64,000 nt of DNA from Aggregatilineales bacterium (GCA_030834905.1 JAUQWZ010000024.1:1-64000); one strand, 5' to 3'. Positions 34,195 to 44,355 are shown, counted from the first letter of the stretch. Numbers and translations are program-made. Notes: generated by a model not told the origin, from the sequence alone.

Positions 34195-34208
34195 TAACAC
34201 ATCATATT

Positions 34209-34237
34209 GTAGGGGCGACCCGCCGGGTCGCCCCTAC
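34209..34237. repeat. Perfect GTAGGGGCGACC palindrome between argJ and carA
   Basis: 29 bp with perfect 12-bp arms (GTAGGGGCGACC and its complement) around a 5-bp centre, in the 70-bp argJ-carA gap. It has no T-tract, so read-through to carA is expected; in mRNA it would be a very stable hairpin. Confidence 0.9.
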
Positions 34238-34264
34238 GCACAAAAACACATAGGTAGGTTACAC

Positions 34265-35410
34265 ATGCAAGGACTGCTGGCGCTCGAAGATGGGCGAACA
34301 TTTCCGGGGACTGGGTTTGGCGCTGACGGGGTGCAGACCGGCGAACTGGTCTTTAACACCTCGATGACCGGCTATCAGGAAATCCTGACCGATCCATCGT
34401 ATCATCGGCAGATCGTCACCATGACGGTGCCGCACGTTGGCAACACCGGCATTAACCCCGAGGATGTCGAGTCGGATCGCGTCTGGGTGGCGGGTTTCGT
34501 TGTTCGCAGCCTCAGCCCGGTGGTCAGCAGTTGGCGCAGCCAGCGCGATCTGGACGGCTATCTGCGCGAGCAGGGAGTCATCGGCTTGTCGGATGTTGCC
34601 ACGCGGGCGCTGGTACGCCATATCCGCGAGCAGGGGGTGATGCGGGCGGCGATTGCTCATGGTGAAGCAGCGCGCGATCCGGCGGGGCTGGTCGATATTG
34701 CCCGTAAGTCACCCGATATGTCGGGCTGGAATCTGGTCGATGAAGTGACCTGCGACGAGCCGTATCATTGGACGGAGACGAGCGATCCGGCATGGTACAG
34801 CCGCTACGACAACGAATCCGATCAGCCGTTGATCGTCGCCTACGACACCGGCATCAAGCGCAACATCCTCAAAATGCTGACGGATCGCGGGCTGCGGGTG
34901 ACGGTGGTTCCGGCACATCTGTCCGCCAGCGAAGTGCTGGCGCTCAATCCGTCGGGCGTGTTCCTGAGCAACGGACCCGGCGACCCCGCCGCCGTGACGT
35001 CGATGATTGATAATACCCGGCATCTGCTCGGCAAAGTGCCGGTGTTTGGCATCTGCCTCGGACATCAGATTCTGGCGCTGGCGTTGGGCGGCACGACCGA
35101 AAAGATGCGCTTCGGGCATCGCGGCGGCAACCAGCCGGTCAAGAACCTGCTCACCGGGATCATCGAGATCAGCGCCCACAATCACGGTTTCACCGTCACG
35201 CCGGACAGCGAGCTTTCCGGCGCGGAAGTGACCCATATCAACCTGAACGACAACACCATCGAAGGCTTGCGCCATACCGAACTCGGCGCGTTCAGCGTGC
35301 AGTACCACCCGGAAGCCTCGCCTGGTCCGCACGACTCGCTGTATCTGTTTGACGAGTTCGTGGAGCGGGTGAAAAAGACAGTGCTGAGTACAGAGTACCG
35401 AGTAAAATAG
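34265..35410 (+). CDS. carA: Carbamoyl-phosphate synthase small subunit
   Basis: Glutamine amidotransferase subunit that feeds ammonia to CarB. The N-terminal domain begins GLLALEDGRTFPGTGFG and has TGYQEILTDPSY. The class I glutaminase domain has LSNGPGDPA, the catalytic Cys in VFGICLGHQILALALGG, and the His-Glu pair in VQYHPEASPGP. The 381-residue length is typical. Carbamoyl phosphate serves arginine (citrulline) and pyrimidine synthesis; placement in the arg operon puts pyrimidine supply partly under arginine control. Confidence 0.96.
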   Translation: MQGLLALEDGRTFPGTGFGADGVQTGELVFNTSMTGYQEILTDPSYHRQIVTMTVPHVGNTGINPEDVESDRVWVAGFVVRSLSPVVSSWRSQRDLDGYLREQGVIGLSDVATRALVRHIREQGVMRAAIAHGEAARDPAGLVDIARKSPDMSGWNLVDEVTCDEPYHWTETSDPAWYSRYDNESDQPLIVAYDTGIKRNILKMLTDRGLRVTVVPAHLSASEVLALNPSGVFLSNGPGDPAAVTSMIDNTRHLLGKVPVFGICLGHQILALALGGTTEKMRFGHRGGNQPVKNLLTGIIEISAHNHGFTVTPDSELSGAEVTHINLNDNTIEGLRHTELGAFSVQYHPEASPGPHDSLYLFDEFVERVKKTVLSTEYRVK

Positions 35411-35438
35411 AATAAGTGAGACGTTGGGGAGTGACAAG

Positions 35439-36044
35439 ATGGCAATAGTCGCTGAGGTTGGAAAAATCGTTTCTCTACTGATGAAGCGACCCATCACCGA
35501 GGACGTTGCGCTAGAAGTCGAGGCGACAGAAGGCTTTGAGCACCTCGAGATTGAAGATGGGACTTGGGTTGGCTTTGACGAGGAAGAGCATATGGGGGGC
35601 GAAGAACACGGCTGGACGGAGACGCTCATTCTGAACGCGCTCTCAAATTGGGTGCTAGCCACTAGAACAGGGCGCATTTATCCTGGTGATACCAACTTTG
35701 TCCTGGAAGGCACCTCTCAAGAGATTATTGTCAAGCGGCGCCCTGATATCGCCTTTGTGCGCAGCGAGAAGGTAAATCCTTCAAAAGGATACGTCTATGG
35801 GGCACCTGATCTTGCCATTGAGATTATCTCACCTACAGAAAGACCGGCGGCAATCCGCAAGAAGCTGCGTGAATATCTGGACCATGGGGTTGAGCAAGTC
35901 TGGCAAGTCTACATAGACAGTCAAGAGATTATCATACATTACCCGGAGGGTACGTCGAAAACCTATGGTGTCGGTCAAGTCATCTCTGGACTTGATTTGC
36001 TGCCGGGGTTCACGCTTGAATTGGCGTGGGTATTCCAATCTTAG
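35439..36044 (+). CDS. Uma2-family (DUF820) endonuclease-like protein
   Basis: A 201-residue protein of the Uma2 family with a PD-(D/E)xK nuclease-like core: RRPDIAFV, then GAPDLAIEIISPTE and the basic KKLREYLDHGVEQVW segment. The family is abundant in cyanobacteria and Chloroflexota, usually in many scattered copies of unknown role. The ATG at 35439 has GGGGAG 7 nt upstream. The gene separates carA from carB, which are normally adjacent. Its sequence looks visibly less GC-rich than its neighbours, suggesting insertion by transfer. Confidence 0.83.
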   Translation: MAIVAEVGKIVSLLMKRPITEDVALEVEATEGFEHLEIEDGTWVGFDEEEHMGGEEHGWTETLILNALSNWVLATRTGRIYPGDTNFVLEGTSQEIIVKRRPDIAFVRSEKVNPSKGYVYGAPDLAIEIISPTERPAAIRKKLREYLDHGVEQVWQVYIDSQEIIIHYPEGTSKTYGVGQVISGLDLLPGFTLELAWVFQS

Positions 36045-36056
36045 TCTTAGGAAATC

Positions 36057-39000
36057 ATGCCCAAACGAACTGACATTCACACGATTATGATCATTGGCTC
36101 CGGTCCTATCGTCATCGGGCAGGGGAGCGAATTTGACTACAGCGGCGTACAGGCGTGCAAGGTGCTGCGGCGCGAAGGCTACCGCGTCGTGCTGGTCAAC
36201 TCCAATCCGGCGACCATCATGACTGACCCCGAATTTGCCGACGCCACTTATGTCGAGCCGCTGACGCCGGAAATCTGCGAGCGCATCATTGAGCAGGAAA
36301 AGCCGGATGCGTTGCTGCCGACTGTCGGCGGGCAGACGGCGCTCAATCTCGCCAAAGCGCTCGCCGAAAATGGCGCGCTGGAACGGCATCATGTCGAACT
36401 GATCGGCGCGGCGCGGCAGAGTATTGACCTCGCCGAAGACCGCCAGTTGTTCAAGGATGCGATGATCGAGATCGGCTTAAGCTGCCCGCCGAGCGAGGTC
36501 GTTTCGACGGTTGAAGGCGCGCTTCAGGCAGCCGAGCAAATCGGTTACCCGCTGCTCATTCGACCTTCGTTCACGTTGGGTGGATCGGGCGGCGGTATCG
36601 CCTTCAATGAGGCTGATCTCCGGCTGATCGCCGAGCGCGGCATCAAGCTCAGTCCGGTTGGGCAGGTGCTGATAGAGATGAGCGTGCTCGGCTGGAAAGA
36701 GTACGAGCTTGAGGTCATGCGCGATGCCAGCGGCAATTTTGTGGTCGTCTGCTCGATTGAGAATCTCGATCCGATGGGCGTGCATACCGGCGACAGCATC
36801 ACAGTTGCGCCCGCGCAAACGCTGACCGACAAAGAGCTTCAGCGCCTGCGCAACATGGCAAAAAGCGTCCTCGACCGTGTGGGTTTGGCGACCGGCGGCG
36901 CGAACGTGCAGTTCGCCATCAATCCCGACGACGGGCAGGTTTACGTCATCGAGATGAACCCGCGCGTCTCGCGTTCGTCGGCGCTGGCGAGCAAAGCAAC
37001 CGGCTTCCCGATTGCCAAGATCGCGGCGCTGCTGGCGGTGGGTTACCGGTTGGATGAGATTGACAACGATATCACCCGCGTCACCCCCGCCAGCTTTGAG
37101 CCGTCGCTCGATTACGTGGTGGTCAAAATCCCGCGCTGGGACTTTGCCAAATTCCCCGGCGCGGACAGCACGCTGGGTCCCCAGATGAAGGCGATTGGCG
37201 AAGTCATGGCGATTGGGCGTACCTTCCCGGAGGCGCTGCAAAAGGGGATCCGCTCGCTCGACATCGGCATCAGCGGCTTTGGCAGCCGCCTGGAAGACGC
37301 GCCGCCCGAAGCGCTGCGGATTCCAACGGCGCAGCGGCTGTTCCAGGTGGCGACGGCGCTGCGTCAGGGAATGCCCGCCGAAGACATCATTGCCATCACC
37401 CACTTTGATCCCTGGTTTGTGCGCCAGATGGTCGATATCGCTCAGGTGCAGTCTGCGCTGCTCGAAGGGCGCGTGCTGGATGACCTGACCGCCGCTGAGT
37501 TCCTCACCCTGAAGCGCTGCGGCTTCAGCGACGCGCAGATCGCGGCGGCGACCGGCGAACGGGAACTGAACGTCCGTGAACGGCGCAAGGCGCTCGGCGT
37601 TGTGCCGAGTTACTACCGCGTCGATACCTGCGCGGCGGAGTTTGAGGCGCATACACCCTATCTCTACAGCACCTACGAGCCGGACGACGAGACGCAGCGC
37701 ACCGAGCGCCCGAAGGTGGTCATCCTCGGCGGCGGACCTAACCGCATCGGGCAGGGGATCGAGTTCGATTACTGCTGCGTCCATGCCTGCTTCGCGCTGC
37801 GCGATATGGGCTACGAGACGATTCTGGTCAACTGCAACCCCGAAACGGTCAGTACTGACTACGACACGGCGGATCGGCTGTACTTTGAACCGCTGACCGC
37901 CGAGGACGTGCTCAACATCATTGACAACGAGCGTCCTGACGGCGTGCTGGTGCAGTTTGGCGGGCAGACGCCGCTGAATATCGCCGGGACGCTGGCGGAA
38001 GCGGGCGCGCCGATCTGGGGCACGTCGGTTGAAACGATTGATCTCGCCGAAGACCGCGAGCGCTTCAACGCGCTGATGCGCGACCTGGATATCCAGCAGC
38101 CAGCGGGCGCAACCGTGATCAGCCGCGAGGAAGCCGTCATCGCCGCGCAGACCATCGGCTATCCGGTGCTGGTGCGCCCCAGCTACGTGCTAGGCGGGCG
38201 CGGCATGGCGATAGTCTTTGACGACGATATGCTGCTGGCGTGGTGCGATCAACATATTCAGTGGGGCGGGCATCCGGTGCTGATCGACCAGTTCCTGGAC
38301 GATGCCTTTGAGATCGACGTGGACGCGCTTGGCGACGGTGAAAACGTGACCATCGGCGGCATTATGCAGCACATCGAGGAAGCGGGCGTTCACAGCGGCG
38401 ATTCCGCCTGCGTGCTGCCGCCGTACAAGATCAGCTACTACCACATCGAGATCGTCCGCGAATATACCGAGCGCATCGGTAAAGCGCTGGCTGTGCGCGG
38501 CTGCTTCAATATCCAGTTCGCCATCAAGGATGACGTGGTCTATGTGCTGGAGGTCAACCCGCGTGCCAGCCGCACCGTCCCGTTCGTCAGCAAGGCGACC
38601 GGCGTGCCGCTGGCGCGGTACGCGGCGCAGATTTCGGCGGGGAAGACGCTGCCGGAGATCGGCTTTCTGGAAGAACCGCGCGTCGATGGCTTCTTTGTCA
38701 AAGAGGCGGTGCTGCCGTTCCAGAAGTTCCCCGGCGTCGATGCGCGTCTGGGTCCCGAAATGCGCTCTACCGGCGAGGTGATGGGACACGCTTCCAGCTT
38801 CGGGCACGCCTTCGCCAAAGCCGAGATGGCGGCGAATAGCCATCTGCCACAAGGCGGAACGGTCTTTATCAGCGTCAATAACTACGACAAAGGCGCGGCG
38901 TTAAAGATCGCCCGCGACCTGCACCAGCTTGGCTTTGTCCTGCTGGCGACGGCGGGAACGGCGCAGTTCTTCGAGAGCGTCGGGCTGCCGGTGAGTGTGA

Positions 39001-39254
39001 TCAACAAGGTAAGCGAAGGTTCGCCCAACGTGGTAGATGCGATACGCGCTGGTGATATTGATCTGATCATCAACACGCCGCGCGGCGGGCAGGCACACTA
39101 TGACGGCGCGCTCATACGCGGGACGGCGCATCTGTACGGCGTGCCAATTCTGACCACATTGAGCGCGGCGCAGGCGACGGTACAGGGTATCCGGGCGCTG
39201 CGCCAGAAGCCGCTGAAGGTGCGCAGCCTCCAGGTGCATCACGCGGTTGATTAG
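36057..39254 (+). CDS. carB: Carbamoyl-phosphate synthase large subunit
   Basis: Makes carbamoyl phosphate from bicarbonate, ammonia and two ATP. The 1065-residue protein has the two homologous halves. The first begins [20 protein letters not shown] with ATP-grasp motif [19 protein letters not shown]. The second begins [20 protein letters not shown] with [37 protein letters not shown] and [18 protein letters not shown] are the metal-binding strands. The C-terminal MGS-like allosteric domain (from about 930) contains TAGTAQFFE and [20 protein letters not shown] precedes the ATG; it is the last gene of the operon. Confidence 0.97.
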   Translation: MPKRTDIHTIMIIGSGPIVIGQGSEFDYSGVQACKVLRREGYRVVLVNSNPATIMTDPEFADATYVEPLTPEICERIIEQEKPDALLPTVGGQTALNLAKALAENGALERHHVELIGAARQSIDLAEDRQLFKDAMIEIGLSCPPSEVVSTVEGALQAAEQIGYPLLIRPSFTLGGSGGGIAFNEADLRLIAERGIKLSPVGQVLIEMSVLGWKEYELEVMRDASGNFVVVCSIENLDPMGVHTGDSITVAPAQTLTDKELQRLRNMAKSVLDRVGLATGGANVQFAINPDDGQVYVIEMNPRVSRSSALASKATGFPIAKIAALLAVGYRLDEIDNDITRVTPASFEPSLDYVVVKIPRWDFAKFPGADSTLGPQMKAIGEVMAIGRTFPEALQKGIRSLDIGISGFGSRLEDAPPEALRIPTAQRLFQVATALRQGMPAEDIIAITHFDPWFVRQMVDIAQVQSALLEGRVLDDLTAAEFLTLKRCGFSDAQIAAATGERELNVRERRKALGVVPSYYRVDTCAAEFEAHTPYLYSTYEPDDETQRTERPKVVILGGGPNRIGQGIEFDYCCVHACFALRDMGYETILVNCNPETVSTDYDTADRLYFEPLTAEDVLNIIDNERPDGVLVQFGGQTPLNIAGTLAEAGAPIWGTSVETIDLAEDRERFNALMRDLDIQQPAGATVISREEAVIAAQTIGYPVLVRPSYVLGGRGMAIVFDDDMLLAWCDQHIQWGGHPVLIDQFLDDAFEIDVDALGDGENVTIGGIMQHIEEAGVHSGDSACVLPPYKISYYHIEIVREYTERIGKALAVRGCFNIQFAIKDDVVYVLEVNPRASRTVPFVSKATGVPLARYAAQISAGKTLPEIGFLEEPRVDGFFVKEAVLPFQKFPGVDARLGPEMRSTGEVMGHASSFGHAFAKAEMAANSHLPQGGTVFISVNNYDKGAALKIARDLHQLGFVLLATAGTAQFFESVGLPVSVINKVSEGSPNVVDAIRAGDIDLIINTPRGGQAHYDGALIRGTAHLYGVPILTTLSAAQATVQGIRALRQKPLKVRSLQVHHAVD

Positions 39255-39265
39255 GTGATATTCTG

Positions 39266-39326
39266 GTAGGGGCGATGGCGAACGTCTGAACTTCATTCAG
39301 GAACGCTCGCACCGAGTCGCCCCTAC
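39266..39326. repeat. Palindromic element with GTAGGGGCGA / TCGCCCCTAC ends
   Basis: GTAGGGGCGA (39266-39275) pairs with TCGCCCCTAC (39317-39326) around about 40 bp. It lies 11 bp after carB, between convergent genes. The right arm contains the TAG stop codon of the minus-strand phosphatase-family gene. Confidence 0.8.
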
Positions 39327-40756
39327 AACCCCCCGGGCATCAGATCATCAATAGGCGGCATCTGCATATCGGCGGGAACGTCGATGCCGAGCAGGCGCAG
39401 CACCGTCGGCGCGATCTGCATCAGATGCAGGTCGAACAGCTCAGACCCGCCCAGGCTGCGCCCCAGATCATTGTAGATAAAGAGTCCCTGCTGCGCGTGG
39501 TTGGCGTCGTCGGGTCCGGTGTCATTCTCCAGAATGTGAATGCGCCCCCAGCCGACGGTGCCAATCGAACGCCAGCTCAGATCGCCGAAGTAAATCAGTA
39601 GATCGGGCGGGATGCCGTTGACCTGCTGGTAAATTTCCTGCGGCTGGAAGCAGCGCGTGCCAATGGGATGACCGTTCTCGTCGCCCAGCGCTTCCAGTTT
39701 GATGGTCATTTCCGCCAGCAGCGCGGCGCAGTCTTCAGGCGGCACGACGCCCTGCGGTTCACGCCCGCGCACGTTGAGGAACAGCCGCCCGTAGTAGCCG
39801 CCTTCACCCCATGCCCGCGTTTTCGACCAATCGACGTTCAGCGTATCAAAGCGCACAGCGCCCGTCGTTGTATCCGGCGGCTCGGTCAGGACGAGATAGC
39901 CCTGGCGGATCAGCCATTCGTTCAGGCAGATGCCGCCGTCCATCTTCTTCGCGCCGTGATCGGAGACGATGAAAACGTGAGTCTGTTTATCGAACCGCGA
40001 AAGCAGCGTCCCGATTTCGTCGTCCAGCAGACGGTAGTAGTCGAGGATGGCATCCTGAAACGGCGAGTCCCGCTCATAAAGACGGTGCGTGTCGTCCATA
40101 TAGCGCCAGAAGCCATGTTGAATCCGGTCAAGCCCGATTTCGACCATCGCGAACAGATCGAACTCGTGCCGTTCGATCAACCGGCGGGCGACCTCGAAAT
40201 GCTGGCGCGTCATCGTCTGGAGTTGTTCGCGCAGCCAGGCTTTATCGTGAGTGCGGAAACCCTTCACGTCGAAGGTGTAATCGCCCACCCAACGCTCGAT
40301 CTCATGGCGCAGATCGGCGGGGTAGGTGTACTGCGCGTCCGCGCCCGGCGTCAGGAAGCAGCTCACCATATCGCCGTTGATGGGCGAAGGCGGGAATGTT
40401 CCCGGCACGCCGAGGACGGCGCAGCGTTTATCGTAGCGCGAGACGATGTCCCACAGGCGTGGTTCGCGTACCGTGTCGGCATTGGCAACTGACAGGGCAT
40501 TATAGGAATAGTCGCTGCGATTGCGAAAGCCGTAGATGCCAAGCGTTCCCGGATCTTTGCCGGACATCATACATGACCATGCCGGAACGGTGATGGCAGG
40601 GGTCACGCTCGTCAGCCTGCCATACAGACCCTGCTGTCGCAGCGCCGTCAGGTTCGGCAGATGATGGGCGTAGCGCTCAAAGACCAGTTCCGGCGCGGCG
40701 CAGTCAAGACCAATGATGGCGACGCGAGGCTTGCGACGGCGGCGAAATAGCTGCAT
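39323..40756 (-). CDS. Alkaline phosphatase superfamily phosphodiesterase/nucleotide pyrophosphatase-like protein
   Basis: A 477-residue metal-dependent hydrolase. AIIGLDCAAPEL holds the first metal Asp. TPAITVPAWSCMMSGKDPG carries the nucleophile region (Thr/Ser after TVP). GLDRIQHGFW and FIVSDHGAKKMDG hold the remaining metal ligands. This pattern fits the type I phosphodiesterase/nucleotide pyrophosphatase branch. The substrate is unknown. No signal peptide is present, so it is probably cytoplasmic. Its ATG shares a base with the stop of the upstream gene (TGATG). The final stop codon lies inside a palindromic repeat. Confidence 0.85.
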   Translation of the reverse strand: MQLFRRRRKPRVAIIGLDCAAPELVFERYAHHLPNLTALRQQGLYGRLTSVTPAITVPAWSCMMSGKDPGTLGIYGFRNRSDYSYNALSVANADTVREPRLWDIVSRYDKRCAVLGVPGTFPPSPINGDMVSCFLTPGADAQYTYPADLRHEIERWVGDYTFDVKGFRTHDKAWLREQLQTMTRQHFEVARRLIERHEFDLFAMVEIGLDRIQHGFWRYMDDTHRLYERDSPFQDAILDYYRLLDDEIGTLLSRFDKQTHVFIVSDHGAKKMDGGICLNEWLIRQGYLVLTEPPDTTTGAVRFDTLNVDWSKTRAWGEGGYYGRLFLNVRGREPQGVVPPEDCAALLAEMTIKLEALGDENGHPIGTRCFQPQEIYQQVNGIPPDLLIYFGDLSWRSIGTVGWGRIHILENDTGPDDANHAQQGLFIYNDLGRSLGGSELFDLHLMQIAPTVLRLLGIDVPADMQMPPIDDLMPGGL

Positions 40757-41127
40757 CAGCGGCGGGTCTGTTCCTGGTCGGCAAGCAGGCGGTTGAGTTC
40801 GATCTGTTCGTCTTCGTCGAGTTGACCGCGGCGCGCGTCGAGGACAGCCTCCAGTGTGACGATGTCCTCTTCACTGAGCGAGTCAACAAGGCTGCTGAGG
40901 CGGCGGTTTTCCTTACGTTTCGCCTTTTCAGTATGTTCGGCACTTGCTGCGAGATGGGTTGATAGGGCAGCATCAGGTTTTGTATTCCATATTTCCGCTG
41001 TTGCCCAGCCGCCTACGCCCAGAAGGACAGCAAGGCTCAGGAAGTTGTTCACGTCCAGATTCCCCAGGGTGGTGATCAGCACGATGGCAGTCCAGACGAC
41101 CGCCGTTGCCAGTAATCTTATGATCAT
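40756..41127 (-). CDS. Small membrane protein with helical C-terminal tail, unknown function
   Basis: A 123-residue protein. Two hydrophobic stretches (IIRLLATAVVWTAIVLITTL and FLSLAVLLGVGGWATAEIW) form an N-terminal hairpin. The rest is charged and helical with SLSEEDIVTLEAVLDARRGQLDEDEQIEL, resembling an SHOCT-like or coiled-coil tail. GAGGAG lies 5 nt before the ATG at 41127. It is coupled by a one-base overlap to the phosphatase-family gene. I do not recognise a named family. Confidence 0.65.
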   Translation of the reverse strand: MIIRLLATAVVWTAIVLITTLGNLDVNNFLSLAVLLGVGGWATAEIWNTKPDAALSTHLAASAEHTEKAKRKENRRLSSLVDSLSEEDIVTLEAVLDARRGQLDEDEQIELNRLLADQEQTRR

Positions 41128-41187
41128 CAGCACTCCTCGCTGATAGCGTTCGCTATCCTGCTATACGCGCCTGACACAGGCGAAGTT

Positions 41188-42348
41188 TCAATTGGCATGG
41201 TAGACAATACGCCCTTCAACGACTGTGTACTGCACATTGATGGCTTCATCGACCAGCACCAGATCGGCATCCTTGCCCACTTCGAGGCTGCCTTTGCGTG
41301 CCGCCGCGCCGACGGCGCGCGCCGCGTTGTAGCTGCTTGCGCGCCAGAGTTCCTCAAGTGGGCGCCCAGTTGCCGCTAGAAAATTGGCGAGCGCCCGTTC
41401 CATAGTCAAGCAGCTTCCCGCCAGCGTGCCGTCGGGCAGGCGCACCGCGCCGTCGCGAACGATGGTCACGCGGCTGTCAATCGGGTATTCACCGTCGGGC
41501 ATTCCCGCGCCCCGCACCGCGTCGGTGATGAGGATGACGCCGTCCGCCCCTTTGGCGCGATACAGGACATCCATCGCCACCGGGTGAACGTGGATATTGT
41601 CGGCGATCAGCTCGCAGGTGATTTCTGGCGATGTCAGCGCCGCGCCGAGCGCCCCCGGCTCACGATGATTTAAGCCGGTCATGGCGTTATAGGTGTGGGT
41701 GGTCTGTCGAAGCCCCAGCGCGACGGCGGCGCGGATATCGTCGTAGGTAGCGGCGGTATGGGCTGCCGAGACGGTGATACCCCGGCGGACACACTCCTGA
41801 ATCAGCCAGTGGTTCTCCGGGAATTCCGGTGCCAGCGCCACCAGCCGGATGATGCCGGTGTCGAGGTATTCGAGCGCTTCATCTGGCGCGGCGCGGCGAA
41901 TCAAGTTCGGGTCCTGCGCGCCGGTTCGGGTGGCATTGAGGAATGGTCCTTCCAGATGAACGCCGAGCAGGGTCGCGCCATTTGGCTGCCTGCCGATACG
42001 CGCGGCGGCGTTATGCAGGGCGGCGCGAATGCGCTCGCGGGTATCCGTCCAGGTGGTGCCGAGAAACGCGGTGCAGCCGTGGCGGGCATAAAACTGTGCC
42101 AGCGTCTCCAGCGTGTGCGGGAGCGCGTCCATCACTTCGTGTCCAGCGCCGCCGTGAACGTGAAGATCGACGAAGCCGGGCAGCAGGATTAAGCCCCGCG
42201 CGTCTATCGTCTCGGTCTGCTCGAAGGACGGCGCATCGCCTTCATTCATCCGGTCAATGCGTCCGTCGCGGCAGAGCAGCCAGCCACGCTTCCAGCGGCG
42301 CGTAGGAGTGATAATATCGGCATTGGTGATCAGCAGAGAATCGGTCAT
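41188..42348 (-). CDS. nagA: N-acetylglucosamine-6-phosphate deacetylase
   Basis: Amidohydrolase-fold enzyme that removes acetate from GlcNAc-6-P in amino-sugar and cell-wall recycling. The 386-residue protein has LPGFVDLHVHGGAGHEVMDA, LGVHLEGPFLNATRTGAQD (metal-binding Glu), ITVSAAHTAATYDDI and THTYNAMTGLNHREPG (His ligands). The catalytic Asp is in VILITDAVRGAGMPDG. Length and motifs match NagA. The ATG at 42348 matches the family N-terminus; longer in-frame starts exist upstream. No nagB is adjacent. Confidence 0.94.
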   Translation of the reverse strand: MTDSLLITNADIITPTRRWKRGWLLCRDGRIDRMNEGDAPSFEQTETIDARGLILLPGFVDLHVHGGAGHEVMDALPHTLETLAQFYARHGCTAFLGTTWTDTRERIRAALHNAAARIGRQPNGATLLGVHLEGPFLNATRTGAQDPNLIRRAAPDEALEYLDTGIIRLVALAPEFPENHWLIQECVRRGITVSAAHTAATYDDIRAAVALGLRQTTHTYNAMTGLNHREPGALGAALTSPEITCELIADNIHVHPVAMDVLYRAKGADGVILITDAVRGAGMPDGEYPIDSRVTIVRDGAVRLPDGTLAGSCLTMERALANFLAATGRPLEELWRASSYNAARAVGAAARKGSLEVGKDADLVLVDEAINVQYTVVEGRIVYHAN

Positions 42349-42428
42349 TTCGCGTGCGCCTTTCATGCACCGGGAATGGTAATGCGGCGGGAAGTGATGT
42401 GCAAGGAATGGTCTGATGATTGGCATTA

Positions 42429-42462
42429 AGGACAGCCGCAGCGCTCACCCGGCGGCTGTCCT
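42429..42462. other. GC-rich hairpin before nagA
   Basis: AGGACAGCCGC and its complement GCGGCTGTCCT form an 11-bp perfect stem around a 12-base loop between the nucleoside kinase stop and nagA. There is no T-tract on either side, so it may slow or process the transcript rather than end it. Confidence 0.6.
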
Positions 42463-42480
42463 GAGCGTGTCTGCTGCTGG

Positions 42481-44235
42481 CTAAACGTCCTTCGTCTTCA
42501 GATCGCCGGGCTGGTAGTCCTTCAGAATTGAACCGCCGATGAATTCGCGCAGCAGCGAGGTATCCGGGATGAGCGCCTGCTGCATTGGCGTCATCGGCTG
42601 CACCCAGCGCAGAAACGACAGCAGACGGTTGGCTTCGATGTACGGGCGCGTGCCGGTTTCGACCTGCAGCAGCAGTGGTTCGACCAGCGGGCGCAGCGCC
42701 GCCAGTTCGTAAGTCAGCGCCGAGTTAAACATGACGTCGGCGTTCTCCTGATACGGGAAGATGTTGCGCTTTTCGCCCCGGCGCACGCTGGGCCAGCGCA
42801 CGATAGTCGCGGTGGCGTTGTGACCGCGCTGCACCGCGTCTCGTGAGATTCGGCGCAGCAGCCGCACATCGGTGGTCGAAACGCGGTTATGGGCATCGAC
42901 GTTCAACTGGGTGAGCGCCGAGACATAAATACGGTAAATCTTCTCGGCGGGGATCTTGGTGACCAAAGCCGGATTCATCCCGTGAATGCCCTCGACGATC
43001 AGAATCTGATTTTCAGTGAGCTTGCCTATCGGACCCTGCACGCTCTTGCCCTCAAGGAAATCGAATTTTGGAAGCTGCACTGCCTCGCCCTGAATAAGCT
43101 GGAGCAGGTGGGTGTTAAACAGCGGCAGGTTGATCGCCTCAATCGCTTCAAAATCGAAATTGCCTTGTTCATCCTTCGGCGTCAGGTCTCGGTCAACGAA
43201 GTAGTTGTCCAGTTCCAGCGTGAACGGACGCAGTCCATAGGCGAGAAGCTGGATAGCGAGACGTTTTGAGAAGGTGGTTTTGCCCGACGACGACGGACCG
43301 GCGATCAGCACAAGCTGAAGCCCATGTTGATGATGTCCATCATAGATGGAATGGGCGATCTGGGCGATCTGCTGTTCGTGAAGCGCTTCGCTGACGAGAA
43401 TCAGCTCCTGGATACGATCCTGACGGACGATCTGATTCAGGTGACCAAAATCTTCGACTCCAAGCCGGTTCAGCCAGGCTTCCGCCTGCTCAAAAACCGC
43501 GCCGATTTTGGTGGTATTGGCGATGAATTCGGCGAGGCTGTTGGGGTTATCGCGGGTGGGATACTGAAGAATGAAGCCGCTGGGCATTTTTACCAGACGG
43601 AACAGCTTCAGGTAGCCGGTGGACGGCACCATATAGCCGTAATAGTAGTCTTCGCGGCTGCGCAGCGTATAGAGCATCAGCCCGTTTTTGGTGCGCTGTT
43701 CCAGCAGGCGCACTTTATCGCCAGCGCCGCGTTTGGCAAAGATGGCGACCGCTTCCTCAAGCGTCGCGTTCCGCTTGGTAATCGGGTTATCTTCCGCCAC
43801 GATTGCCCGCATGTGCTCGTACAGCCGCGCCAGTTCGTCTTCGGTGAAAGGGGCGCGGTCGGGCAGCATACAGTAGAAGCCGCCGTCTGGGACGGCGTAG
43901 CTGACGTTGACGACAGTGCCGGGCCACAGTTCTTCAACGGCGGTGACCAGCAGCAGCACCAGCGAACGGCGATAAATTCGCCCGCCGTCACTATCCGGCA
44001 GCAGCACCGGCTCAAGCGTGGCATCGCGCTGAACGGCGTGCGCCAGCTCGCGCAGCTTGGAATCGAAAACCGCCGCGATAAACGGAGTCTGGTAGGCATC
44101 AGGCTTAAGCTCGGCGTGTGCTTTGACAAACTGCTCAATCCGGGTGCCAACCGGCGCTTCCAGCACCGTGCCATCCGGGAAGGTCACGCGCACGTTGTCG
44201 CGGGGTTCGGTTATGGTTACTTTGGGTTGTAGCAT
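42481..44235 (-). CDS. TGS/ThrRS-like domain plus uridine kinase fusion (nucleoside kinase)
   Basis: A 584-residue fusion protein. An N-terminal TGS domain (VTFPDGTVLEAPVGTRIEQFV, about 14-75) is followed by a ThrRS-type second additional domain. A P-loop kinase of the uridine kinase/phosphoribulokinase family starts at VLIAGPSSSGKTTFSKRLA (about 308). LELDNYFVDRD and VEGIHGMNP are typical of uridine kinases. Such fusions are known in Thermotogae, Firmicutes and Chloroflexota as nucleoside kinases. The substrate (uridine, cytidine or other) is not fixed by the sequence. HPRT is divergent 120 bp away, which fits a salvage role. Confidence 0.88.
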   Translation of the reverse strand: MLQPKVTITEPRDNVRVTFPDGTVLEAPVGTRIEQFVKAHAELKPDAYQTPFIAAVFDSKLRELAHAVQRDATLEPVLLPDSDGGRIYRRSLVLLLVTAVEELWPGTVVNVSYAVPDGGFYCMLPDRAPFTEDELARLYEHMRAIVAEDNPITKRNATLEEAVAIFAKRGAGDKVRLLEQRTKNGLMLYTLRSREDYYYGYMVPSTGYLKLFRLVKMPSGFILQYPTRDNPNSLAEFIANTTKIGAVFEQAEAWLNRLGVEDFGHLNQIVRQDRIQELILVSEALHEQQIAQIAHSIYDGHHQHGLQLVLIAGPSSSGKTTFSKRLAIQLLAYGLRPFTLELDNYFVDRDLTPKDEQGNFDFEAIEAINLPLFNTHLLQLIQGEAVQLPKFDFLEGKSVQGPIGKLTENQILIVEGIHGMNPALVTKIPAEKIYRIYVSALTQLNVDAHNRVSTTDVRLLRRISRDAVQRGHNATATIVRWPSVRRGEKRNIFPYQENADVMFNSALTYELAALRPLVEPLLLQVETGTRPYIEANRLLSFLRWVQPMTPMQQALIPDTSLLREFIGGSILKDYQPGDLKTKDV

Positions 44236-44355
44236 GATGGGAGAATCCTGAGAAGTTCAATAGTGGGCTAACCGCTGTCTTTCGCTGCTGTCTTCATTCT
44301 ACCATTGATGCTGTTATAATCGCATTGCTGTTGCCTGCACAAGGGTTGTGAACCA

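Noticed and set aside
36477..37784. 435-residue minus-strand ORF opposite carB
   Set aside because: Same reason: antisense shadow of a certain GC-rich gene.
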